Assembly: GCF_030518235.1 (NCBI RefSeq) | Contig: NZ_JAULSA010000008.1 | Span: 185,777-249,776, forward strand | Length of the DNA: 64,000 nucleotides | Direction of reading: 5' to 3' | From: Saccharibacillus sp. CPCC 101409 | GTDB taxonomy: Bacteria; Bacillota; Bacilli; Paenibacillales; Paenibacillaceae | Shown: piece after piece, positions 44,275 to 51,686 of the stretch | How the letters are laid out: each line of letters starts with the position of its first letter | Position numbering within the stretch: the first letter of the stretch is position 1 | Made by a program: the position numbers and the translations under genes | The notes under the pieces: generated by a model | What the model saw: the letters and a program-made list of their open reading frames with translations, nothing else | Told to the model about the DNA's origin: nothing | Databases searched by the model: none

Positions 44275-44330
44275 TTGACCGGACACCTTTTGGTGTCTTA
44301 TAATGAAAAGGACACTAAAAGGTGTCTTAT
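44275..44330 (+). promoter_or_regulatory. Promoter with two 16-bp palindromic operators
   Basis: TTGACC (44275-44280) and TATAAT (44299-44304) are 18 bases apart. GACACCTTTTGGTGTC fills the spacer exactly (44282-44297). A second copy GACACTAAAAGGTGTC lies at 44311-44326 over the transcription start, again followed by a TTATAGTG sequence. The layout suggests strong repression of the downstream operon. Confidence 0.75.
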
Positions 44331-44364
44331 AGTGGGCGAATCCAGGGACGAAGGGAGATGGAAA

Positions 44365-45072
44365 ATGAGTTTTCTCACGGATAACTTAATCCCTATTTTC
44401 AAAAAAAGAGAATTGGCGTTCAGGGAAAGGTACAGGGAAGCGGAAGATGTGTATACGTTTGTGTTCGACAAAGACAAGGACTTGAGCTGGAAAGCGGGGC
44501 AGTACGGTTTGTTCAGCATTAAGCATAAAAAGATCAAAAAAGGCACGAAGCCGTTCAGTCTTTCTTCCGCTCCGGCGGAGGATGCGGTCAGGATCACGAC
44601 GAAGATCGCGGGGGAGCCGAGCGAGTTCAAGCAGGCGCTGCTGGAGATGGAGCGGGGCACCAAGATCGGGATGAGCGGTCCGCTCGGGCCTTTTTATCTC
44701 AAAGACCGCGGCCCGGCGCTGTTTGTGGCGGGAGGAATGGGAATTACGCCGTTTCGGTCGATCATCAAACAGCTGCATCTGACGGGAACCGGCGCGGGCA
44801 TGTCGGTGCGTCTTCTTTATCTGGACGGCGAAAAGTCGTATATTTATCGAAGCGAACTCGGCGAGAAGGCCGGCGATTCCCCGATCAGCGTAAGCTATCT
44901 GGCATCGAGGGACGAGCTGTACGGGGAGATCGACGAGTATGCCGCGCTGCACGAAGACGGGAAATATTTTGTCGCGGGGCCCAGGTCCCTGGTAGACGCC
45001 GTTTCCGTTTATTTGCAGACGAAAAAGGTGCCCAAACGAAATATCGCGAAGGATGCTTTTTTCGGGTACTGA
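44365..45072 (+). CDS. FAD/NAD(P)-binding oxidoreductase (ferredoxin reductase-like)
   Basis: This 235-residue protein has an N-terminal FAD barrel (YTFVFDKDKDLSWKAGQYGLF, then TKPFSLSSAP, the R/K-x-[FY]-[ST] flavin motif in altered form). Its C-terminal NAD(P)-binding domain starts LFVAGGMGITPFRSII. It is the reductase half of phthalate dioxygenase reductase-like proteins, without an iron-sulfur domain. The ATG at 44365 has GGGAGATGG upstream; 30 codons before it run through the operators and are rejected. It heads an operon with an ArsR regulator and an SRPBCC protein. Confidence 0.88.
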   Translation: MSFLTDNLIPIFKKRELAFRERYREAEDVYTFVFDKDKDLSWKAGQYGLFSIKHKKIKKGTKPFSLSSAPAEDAVRITTKIAGEPSEFKQALLEMERGTKIGMSGPLGPFYLKDRGPALFVAGGMGITPFRSIIKQLHLTGTGAGMSVRLLYLDGEKSYIYRSELGEKAGDSPISVSYLASRDELYGEIDEYAALHEDGKYFVAGPRSLVDAVSVYLQTKKVPKRNIAKDAFFGY

Positions 45073-45129
45073 GCGTCGATCGGCAGGCCTTTGGAACGGC
45101 GAGGAAAGAAACGGAGTTATCGAGAGAGT

Positions 45130-45462
45130 ATGGTGGATGAACACAACCGTTTGCGAGACGTATTCGACGCGATTGCCGATCCTACGAGGCGGCGGCTGAT
45201 CCGCCTGCTGGCGGAATCCGCGGAGGTACCGCTGCACGAACTGACCTCGCAGTTTGAGATGGGCCGGACGGCCGTGTCCAAACATCTGACCGTGCTGAAA
45301 GAAGCGGGACTGGTGCTGGACCGGAAAGTCGGCAGGGAAACGCGGTTTCGGCTGAACGCCGCTCCGCTGAAAGAAATCGAAGATTGGGTCGGCTTTTACC
45401 GCCGGTACTGGAATGCGAATATGGCCCGTTTGGGCCGATTGTTGGAGGAGGAAGAAGAATGA
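45130..45462 (+). CDS. ArsR family transcriptional regulator
   Basis: This 110-residue winged helix protein has the pattern RDVFDAIADPTRRRLIRLLAE, then LHELTSQFEMGRTAVSKHLTVL and a wing with RKVGRETRFRLNAAPL. It belongs to the metal-independent ArsR group that is typically coupled to AHSA1/SRPBCC proteins. Its stop overlaps the start of the SRPBCC gene (ATGA). It may bind the GACAC palindromes in the promoter of this operon; this is inference, as ArsR sites are often this size. Confidence 0.88.
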   Translation: MVDEHNRLRDVFDAIADPTRRRLIRLLAESAEVPLHELTSQFEMGRTAVSKHLTVLKEAGLVLDRKVGRETRFRLNAAPLKEIEDWVGFYRRYWNANMARLGRLLEEEEE

Positions 45463-45857
45463 GCCTTGCATTGACCATGGATTTTCAGTTTAAAACGACG
45501 CTTGAGAAAGCCTGGGACGCCCTGACCGATTCGGACAAGCTGGCGAAGTGGATCACGGATAACGATTTTAAACCGGAGGTGGGGCACCGCTTCCGGTTCC
45601 GCCATCAGCCTTCCGAATACTGGGACGGCCTTGTGGACGGCGAAGTGTTGGTCGTCGAAGCGCCGAACCGGCTGTCGTATTCCTGGGCGACCGGCGACGA
45701 GCGGCATACGGTGACCTGGACGCTCGAAGACCTGGGAGACGGCAGCGTAAACCTCCATCTCGACCAGACCGGCTTCACCAACGTCCAGGGTCTCGAAGGC
45801 GCCAGATACGGCTGGAGCGGCTGGTTTGAAAAGTTCGAACAGGCTCTGGAAGCCTAA
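45459..45857 (+). CDS. SRPBCC/AHSA1-family protein
   Basis: This 132-residue START-like fold protein begins MDFQFKTTLEKAWDALTDSD and ends with SGWFEKFEQALEA. The middle has YSWATGDERHTVTWTLED. It is translationally coupled to the ArsR gene, the standard ArsR-SRPBCC pairing, where the SRPBCC protein is thought to bind a small hydrophobic ligand. The ligand is unknown. A terminator-like hairpin follows at 45941. Confidence 0.88.
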   Translation: MSLALTMDFQFKTTLEKAWDALTDSDKLAKWITDNDFKPEVGHRFRFRHQPSEYWDGLVDGEVLVVEAPNRLSYSWATGDERHTVTWTLEDLGDGSVNLHLDQTGFTNVQGLEGARYGWSGWFEKFEQALEA

Positions 45858-45940
45858 ACCTAAAGGCGTCCGCGCTCTGCAAGGAATTATTGGCGGAGCC
45901 TTTATCGCGCAGCCGGTATTTTCAATTCAAAAGACATTAA

Positions 45941-45964
45941 AAGACCGCCGGGTTTCGGCGGTCT
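45941..45964. terminator. Hairpin, left of element copy 2
   Basis: AAGACCGCC and GGCGGTCT enclose GGGTTTC, after the SRPBCC gene; the plus-strand T tail is weak. Confidence 0.6.
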
Positions 45965-46007
45965 CACGTGTCGTGAAAGTCTGATTTTGAGCAAAATAAA
46001 AGAGCGG

Positions 46008-46119
46008 AGGGAGAAATTCAGTGAAGGAGCGATAGCGTTCGCCTTTGAAATCGAGAAAATTCCACTTTAATTTAATCTTTTTTCTCGATTTCAACACGCG
46101 ACCGGAACGAATTTCTCCC
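46008..46119 (-). ncRNA. Nested-hairpin repeat element, copy 2
   Basis: Read on the minus strand, it has the same parts as the copy at 44025. They are an outer stem GGGAGAAATTC with GAATTTCTCCC, conserved GGTCGCGTG and AAAGGCGAACGC, and an inner stem TTGAAATCGAGAAAA with TTTTCTCGATTTCAA. The inner stem is perfect. It sits between the convergent terminators at 45941 and 46165. See the copy 1 entry for interpretation. Confidence 0.55.
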
Positions 46120-46164
46120 GCAGCGCTTAAGCTTCTCTTGCGAATAGGACTTTCTCTACACTCT

Positions 46165-46190
46165 GACCGCCGAATTTCGGCGGTCTTTTA
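46165..46190. terminator. Hairpin, right of element copy 2
   Basis: GACCGCC and GGCGGTC enclose GAATTTC, followed on the plus strand by TTTTAAT, 10 bases from the kinase stop codon. Confidence 0.65.
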
Positions 46191-46199
46191 ATCGTCCAC

Positions 46200-47789
46200 T
46201 CACATCGTCCGAAAGCGCACATAGAAAGCTGTGCCTTCCGTGCCGGTGGATAGGTCGATGGAAGCGCCGTGTTTGTTGGCGATGCTGAAACAGATCGCCA
46301 GGCCCAGGCCCGAGCCGTTTTCCTTGGTCGTATAGAACGGCTTCCAGATCTGCTCCACCACTTCGGCCTGAATGCCGGGACCGTTGTCTTCGATCACGAG
46401 CACCGCGCGGCCTTCCTGCATATACGTCTTGATCTGAATCCAGCCGTTATCGCCGGTCGCTTCGAACGCGTTGCGCACCAGGTTGAGGATGAGCTGTGTG
46501 ATCTGTTTGCTGTCCACTTCGATCGAATCCACCGCCGTCAGATGCGTGGTGATGATCTTGCCGGTGACGGAAGCGTCCGCTTCGAGCAGCGGCTGGATTT
46601 TGCGGATCAGGTCGTTCAGGTTCTCGCGCTTGAGCTGCACCATATGGTCTTTGGCGAGCGACAGGAATTCCGTGATGATCTGGTTGGCGCGGTCGAGTTC
46701 CTCGATCATGACCTGGAGATAAGCCGGTTCGAGCGTGTTCTTGCCCTGCATCAGCATTAATTGAAGGAACCCGCGTACGGTCGTCATCGGATTGCGCACT
46801 TCGTGCCCGATCCCGGCGGCGACTTCCCCGACCAGATGCAGTTGGGACAGACGCTGAAGCTCGTGTTCGTACTGCTTGTGCTCGGTCAGATCGCTGATCA
46901 TGGTCAGCAGCAGCAGTTCGCCGTTGAAGTCCAGGCGCACGGTGCGCAGAATACAGATTTTTTCCTCGCCGGCTTCGTTCGTAAACGTGACTTCCCGGCT
47001 GATGCCTTCGGGCGCGGTCGTTTTCTCGTCGGGCTCGGGGATTTGCAGCATCAGCTCGTTGCGGCGGATCAGCTCGTCGTAGCGGGTATCGAGATCGCGC
47101 CGCGTAATGCCGAGCAGGATCAGGAACGCGTCGTTGGCTTCGATCAGCTCGTGTTCGTCCACCGTCGTAATCAGCATCGGGTGGGGACTGGCGGCGAAAA
47201 TTGCGGCGAACCGGTTCTCGGAAGAAGACAGGAACCGGTTCGTTTCGGACAGCATGTTGTTCTGCCGGCTCAGCTCTTCGATCGCGCCGATGCGTTTGAA
47301 CGCGTGCACGAGATGCTGCGCCACCAGATGCAGCATCTCAAGCTCCGCCGGTCCGAACCGGTCCGCCTGGCGCGAACCGAATCCCAGGGCGAAAGGACGT
47401 TCCGTCTCGATCGTCATCGGGAAACAGGCGTAACGCCGAAGGCCCATCTGCCGCAGGATACGTCCGTTGAAATCGGTCGTCTCCTGCACTTTTTCGCAAA
47501 TATAAGGCTGCTGCGACGCAATCACCGTTCCGCAGATGGTCTGTCCCTGGTCGAGCGACAGCAGCGCCGCGGCTTCATCTTCCGTTACGCCCCTGTGGTG
47601 GATCAGCTGGAGACGGTAAGGAAAGCGTTCCTCGACCCAATAGTTCAATAAAAGATCCAGGCTGAAATGCTTGCTCAGGCAGTCGAAAACGTCCGACAGG
47701 AGCTGCGCGGGGGTCTCGCTCGACAGCATGGCGGGCATCAGCTCGGTCAGTACCTCGTATTTAAGCCCAAGATCGGTCTGCGGATTCAA
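46200..47789 (-). CDS. Sensor histidine kinase with GAF and PAS domains
   Basis: This 529-residue cytoplasmic kinase has a GAF domain (about 15-165; GQTICGTVIASQQPYIC), a PAS domain (about 190-305; FAAIFAASPHPMLITT), a HisKA domain with H329 in GIGHEVRNPMTTVRGF, and a HATPase domain (N box QLILNLVRNAFEA, G1 DNGPGI, G2 GSGLGLAI). The G-H-E-V-R-N-P-x-T-x-x-R-G-F motif is that of the sporulation-kinase (KinA-E/Spo0B-related) class, so it may feed phosphate into Spo0F. No response regulator gene is adjacent, which fits that class. Confidence 0.9.
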   Translation of the reverse strand: MNPQTDLGLKYEVLTELMPAMLSSETPAQLLSDVFDCLSKHFSLDLLLNYWVEERFPYRLQLIHHRGVTEDEAAALLSLDQGQTICGTVIASQQPYICEKVQETTDFNGRILRQMGLRRYACFPMTIETERPFALGFGSRQADRFGPAELEMLHLVAQHLVHAFKRIGAIEELSRQNNMLSETNRFLSSSENRFAAIFAASPHPMLITTVDEHELIEANDAFLILLGITRRDLDTRYDELIRRNELMLQIPEPDEKTTAPEGISREVTFTNEAGEEKICILRTVRLDFNGELLLLTMISDLTEHKQYEHELQRLSQLHLVGEVAAGIGHEVRNPMTTVRGFLQLMLMQGKNTLEPAYLQVMIEELDRANQIITEFLSLAKDHMVQLKRENLNDLIRKIQPLLEADASVTGKIITTHLTAVDSIEVDSKQITQLILNLVRNAFEATGDNGWIQIKTYMQEGRAVLVIEDNGPGIQAEVVEQIWKPFYTTKENGSGLGLAICFSIANKHGASIDLSTGTEGTAFYVRFRTM

Positions 47790-48022
47790 CGGGTTTCACC
47801 TCATTAAATAGTCATTCTTAACAATATACCAATTATACCATTCGTTAGGGAGGAAGAGTAGGGATGAAAAAGCAGACTTCCATAAAATAAAAACATAAAA
47901 ATCAAGAAAGAGATTTTAATGTAAAAAAGATTCTACATGAAACGCCTAACGATTTCGATAATGAAACAGAGGAGGACGAAAGAAAAAGCTTGAAAATATT
48001 TTGAAAAAGGCTGAAAAACCGG

Positions 48023-48050
48023 TTGTGTTCATCGGCGAGTGTGATATAAT
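48023..48050 (+). promoter_or_regulatory. Promoter of the YhgE/Pip gene
   Basis: TTGTGT (48023-48028) and TATAAT (48045-48050) are 16 bases apart. Just downstream an imperfect inverted repeat (ACCGAATGACC ... GGTCAGTTCGGGT, 48061-48098) may be the operator of the TetR gene at 51101. The rest of the 366-base gap is AT-rich and shows no gene. Confidence 0.6.
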
Positions 48051-48155
48051 TCTCTTCAGTACCGAATGACCGAAATGTTTTTCTGGTCAGTTCGGGTCGC
48101 TTGGTCGACATACAGAGGGAAATCAAGGCAAAAGGAAAGGAGCAATGACCCGGCG

Positions 48156-50966
48156 ATGTTGAAATCGGAATGGTTGAATATTTTGAAGCACCGCATGACG
48201 ATGCTGACCGTGATCGCGATGCTGTTGGTCCCCGGGCTGTACGGCCTGTTTTTTCTGTCGGCTTACTGGAATCCATACGGCCACACGGACCGTTTGTCCG
48301 TTGCCGTCGTCAATCTGGACGAAGGCACGAAATACGAGGGCAAGCAGCTCGACGTCGGCAAGGATTTTGTCGACGGGCTGAAGGATAACGATTCTTTCAA
48401 GTGGGTCCAGGCCGATCGTCAAGGCGCCATGGCCGGCTTGAAGGACGGAGACTACATTATGGTGATCGAGCTTCCGGAGAATTTCTCCGAGAACGCTTCG
48501 ACCCTGTTGAACGCCGATCCGAAGAAAATGGATCTCAAGTATTACACGAATGCCGGCATGGGCTATTCGTCGGCGCAGATCGCCAAGTCGGCGATCAAGG
48601 AAGTCAACGAGGAGATCGCCGAGCAGGTCACCAAAGAATACGCGACTACGGTATTCGACAGCCTGAGCGAGCTGGTCGACGGATTGAAAGACGCCGACGA
48701 CGGCGCGAAGAAGCTCGACGACGGCGCTTCCGACCTGTCGGACGGCTCGCAGAAGCTGACCGACAACCTCAAGAAGCTGGCGGAAAGCAGCGTATCCTTC
48801 CAGGACGGAGTCGGCGATCTGAAAAGCGGCGCCGGCACGCTGAGCACCGGCATCGCGAGCGCGGCCGCAGGCGCGGTTACGCTGAACGACGGAGTCGGAA
48901 GCCTCTCCGCAGGCGCGCAGAAGCTGAGCGGAGGCATCGGCACGCTGTCGTCGGGCGCGACGAAGCTCGATGACGGACTGGGCACGTTGTCCACGGGCGC
49001 CAAGAAGCTCGATAACGGACTGGGCACTTTGTCTTCCGGCGCGAAGAAGCTCGACGACGGGCTCGGCACGCTGTCGACCGGCGCGTCCAGCCTGCAAAGC
49101 GGAGCGGAGAAGCTCGATACCGGATTGACGCAGCTCAAGAGCGGAGCGGATACGCTGCAGGGCGGTTCGCAGAAGCTGGAAAGCGGCGCGGAGCAGTTGA
49201 ACCGGGGGCTCGGCCAATCGAGCGCCGGTCTCCAGCAGCTTCAAGAGCAGCTCGGTCCGTTTGCAAGCGGTTTGGACCAGCTCAACACGGCTGTGCAGGG
49301 ATTGGGCTCGCAGGCTTCGGCCGCGGCTGGGCAGCTGGGCGCGGCGCAGGAGCAGCTTGAATCCAAAGCGGCCGCGATCAAGAAGCAGCAGGAAGCGATG
49401 GCCGCTTACATTCAGGGCAGCTCCACGATTCCGGATGCCGATAAGCAGCAGCTGCTGGGCATGATGGCGGCGGCCGCTTCCGGTTCGGGCGACGCATCGC
49501 CGTCCGGCGGAGATTCGTCGTCGCAGATCCAGCAGTCGCTCGGACAGCTGGATCAACTGGCTTCGAGCGTCGGCCAATTGAACGACGGCGCGAAGAAGAT
49601 CCAATCCGCGGTCGGCCAGCTGGCCGACGGTCAGCAGCAGCTCGCCCAGGGTTCTTCGGACCTGCTGGACGGACAGAAGCAGCTGACAAGCGGACTCGGC
49701 ACCTTGTCCGAGAAGATCGGCGAAGCCGAAGCCGGCTCGAAGCAGCTGGCGGCCGGAGCGGGCAGCCTGGTCGACGGAGCCGGCCGGCTCAAGACCGGAG
49801 CGGGCAGTCTGGTCGACGGAGCCGGCCAGCTCAAGACCGGGGCGGACAGCCTGGTCAGCGGAGCCGGCCAGCTCAAGACCGGGGCGGACAGCCTGGTCAG
49901 CGGAGCCGGCCAGCTCAAGACCGGGGCGGACAGCCTGGTCAGCGGAGCCGGCCAGCTCAAGACCGGGGCGGACAGCCTGGTCAGCGGAGCCGGCCAGCTC
50001 AAGACCGGAGCGGACAGCCTGGCCGACGGCACGGGCCGTTTGCAAACGGGCTCGCAAAGCCTCGTGAGCGGACTCGGCCAGCTCAAGAGCGGCGGAGGCC
50101 AGCTGGTCAGCGGCCTGAGCAAGCTCGGCGGCGCGACGGACGAACTGAAAGACGGAGCTGATCAGCTCGCCGACGGTTCGGTTACGCTGAACAACGGCAT
50201 CGGCGATCTGAAAGACGGCACGAACGAGCTGTACACTTCGCTCAGTGACGGCGTCAAGGAAGCGGGCGACGTCAGCTCGGACGACAAAACGTACGATATG
50301 TTCGCGCAGCCGACCGAACTCCAGCACGAAGACGTGCACGATATCACCGATTACGGCGAAGGCCTGGCGCCTTACATGATGACGATCGCCCTGTTCGCGG
50401 GCGCGCTCATGTTCTCGTCGGTCTACCCGCTCAAAACGCCGCAAATCCGGCCGAGATCCGGCTGGAGCTGGTTCCTGAGCAAATTCAGCATCATCCTGTT
50501 CATGGCGGTGCTGCAATCGGCGATTCTGGACGCGGTGCTGATCGGAATCGTGGGTCTGCAGGTCCAGAGCGTCTGGCACTTCTACGCGATTACGTTCGTG
50601 CTCAGCCTGACGTTCCTGTCGCTGTTGTTCCTGCTATTCGCGGCGCTGGGCAAAGTCGGACAGTTTATCGCGTTCCTGATCCTGCTGGCGCAGATCGGCG
50701 GCAGCGCGGGCACGTTCCCGAAAGTGCTGACGCCGGCGTTCTTCCAGGATATCAACCCTTATCTGCCGGCGACTTACGGTATCCGCGCGCTGCGCGAAGC
50801 GATCTCGCTCGGCAACGATTACGGATACTTCTGGACGCAGCTTGCGCATGTGGGACTGTTCGGCGTCGTGTTCCTGGCGCTCACGGTAATCGTGTTTATC
50901 GTCAGCAACAAACGCGTCAAAGACGGCAAGGAAGAGCCGCAGAACGCCGCTCCCGCAACCGTGTAA
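48156..50966 (+). CDS. YhgE/Pip-type membrane protein with extended repeat stalk
   Basis: This 936-residue protein has one N-terminal membrane helix (residues 13-35) and a conserved YhgE head (VAVVNLDEGTKYEGKQLDVG, then GDYIMVIELPENFSENAS). A long periplasm-side stalk with many L-x-x-G-A-x-x-L repeats (about 200-720) follows, then six C-terminal helices of the ABC2-type family (PYMMTIALFAGALMFSSVYP, later GQFIAFLILLAQIGGSAGTFP). Relatives include phage infection protein Pip and ESX/type VII-associated YueB. The ATG at 48156 follows AAAGGAG at 14 bases, a wide gap, with a five-codon ATG frame in between. Residues 535-618 are coded by a 42-bp tandem repeat. Confidence 0.9.
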   Translation: MLKSEWLNILKHRMTMLTVIAMLLVPGLYGLFFLSAYWNPYGHTDRLSVAVVNLDEGTKYEGKQLDVGKDFVDGLKDNDSFKWVQADRQGAMAGLKDGDYIMVIELPENFSENASTLLNADPKKMDLKYYTNAGMGYSSAQIAKSAIKEVNEEIAEQVTKEYATTVFDSLSELVDGLKDADDGAKKLDDGASDLSDGSQKLTDNLKKLAESSVSFQDGVGDLKSGAGTLSTGIASAAAGAVTLNDGVGSLSAGAQKLSGGIGTLSSGATKLDDGLGTLSTGAKKLDNGLGTLSSGAKKLDDGLGTLSTGASSLQSGAEKLDTGLTQLKSGADTLQGGSQKLESGAEQLNRGLGQSSAGLQQLQEQLGPFASGLDQLNTAVQGLGSQASAAAGQLGAAQEQLESKAAAIKKQQEAMAAYIQGSSTIPDADKQQLLGMMAAAASGSGDASPSGGDSSSQIQQSLGQLDQLASSVGQLNDGAKKIQSAVGQLADGQQQLAQGSSDLLDGQKQLTSGLGTLSEKIGEAEAGSKQLAAGAGSLVDGAGRLKTGAGSLVDGAGQLKTGADSLVSGAGQLKTGADSLVSGAGQLKTGADSLVSGAGQLKTGADSLVSGAGQLKTGADSLADGTGRLQTGSQSLVSGLGQLKSGGGQLVSGLSKLGGATDELKDGADQLADGSVTLNNGIGDLKDGTNELYTSLSDGVKEAGDVSSDDKTYDMFAQPTELQHEDVHDITDYGEGLAPYMMTIALFAGALMFSSVYPLKTPQIRPRSGWSWFLSKFSIILFMAVLQSAILDAVLIGIVGLQVQSVWHFYAITFVLSLTFLSLLFLLFAALGKVGQFIAFLILLAQIGGSAGTFPKVLTPAFFQDINPYLPATYGIRALREAISLGNDYGYFWTQLAHVGLFGVVFLALTVIVFIVSNKRVKDGKEEPQNAAPATV
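49758..50009 (+). repeat. 42-bp tandem repeat inside the YhgE/Pip gene
   Basis: Six units of exactly 42 bases (14 codons) begin at 49758, 49800, 49842, 49884, 49926 and 49968. The middle four are almost identical at the DNA level; the first two and the segment after 50010 are related but diverged. Each codes for A-D/G-S-L-V-S/D-G-A-G-Q-L-K-T-G. It keeps the reading frame, so copy number may vary without a frameshift. Confidence 0.9.
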
Positions 50967-50998
50967 GCTCGTATTTCAAACAGCAAAAGAACAATTTC

Positions 50999-51057
50999 AG
51001 CTTCCCGCGGACGAATGCCTTTCGGTTTCGGACGCCGCGGGGAGCTTCTCTTTTTTT
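50999..51057 (+). terminator. Terminator after the YhgE/Pip gene
   Basis: AGCTTCCCGCGG and CCGCGGGGAGCT form a 12-bp stem (one G-U), followed by TCTCTTTTTTT. Confidence 0.8.
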
Positions 51058-51100
51058 ATGCGCTTTTTCAAATCAGGCGGCGGGGAAAGGAGTAATCGGC

Positions 51101-51655
51101 ATGGAAAACAAAAAACGGCGCATTCTGGAAGCGGCCATGCTTTGTTTCGAGCGCTTCGGATTCCGGGGAACGACGATCGGGAGCGTAGCGAAAACGGCGG
51201 GAATGAGCAAAAGCGGGATCTACGATTGTTTTGAAAACAAAGAAGCGCTGCTGCAGGAGATCGTGCGGGGCATTCTCGGCGAACTGGTGGAGGAGACCGA
51301 ACGGGCGGTGCGGGCGGGCCGTCCGCTGCGCGACGATATCGAAACGACGTTCGACGCCGTGATCGCGCTGCGCGGCCGCCATCGCCTTCTGGTGGGCATC
51401 TATCGCGAGGCGCGGGTATTCGGCACGCAGGGCGTGGTGGATATGCGAAAAACCCTCGAAGAGGGCGTGGTGAGCTATATCGAAGGGCTGGTGCGGCGTC
51501 ACGAGGAGCGTGGCGAACAGTTTCGCCTGCCGGCGCGGGTAATCGCTTTTCTGGTCTACCGCGTGTATTTGCAGCTGATTTACGATTGGGAAGATCTGTA
51601 CGAGCCGCTGCCTCCGGAACAAATCAAAGCCGCGCTGAAGTCGTTCGCCCTGTGA
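51101..51655 (+). CDS. TetR/AcrR family transcriptional regulator
   Basis: This 184-residue repressor has its helix-turn-helix at residues 5-50 (RRILEAAMLCFERFGFRGTT, then AKTAGMSKSGIYDCFENKEA). The C-terminal domain is helical with two arginine-rich stretches. GGGGAAAGGAG precedes the ATG. It follows the YhgE/Pip gene, and pairs of YhgE and TetR genes are common; it probably represses that gene through the inverted repeat at 48061-48098. Confidence 0.88.
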   Translation: MENKKRRILEAAMLCFERFGFRGTTIGSVAKTAGMSKSGIYDCFENKEALLQEIVRGILGELVEETERAVRAGRPLRDDIETTFDAVIALRGRHRLLVGIYREARVFGTQGVVDMRKTLEEGVVSYIEGLVRRHEERGEQFRLPARVIAFLVYRVYLQLIYDWEDLYEPLPPEQIKAALKSFAL

Positions 51656-51686
51656 AAATGAACGGGCGTAAACGGTTCGCGCGGCT

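Noticed and set aside
49758..50009. Possible CRISPR-like array
   Set aside because: The repeats are directly adjacent with no spacers and code for protein in frame.
48123..50579. 818-codon minus-strand frame over the YhgE repeats
   Set aside because: It mirrors the repeated plus-strand codons and has no known domain.
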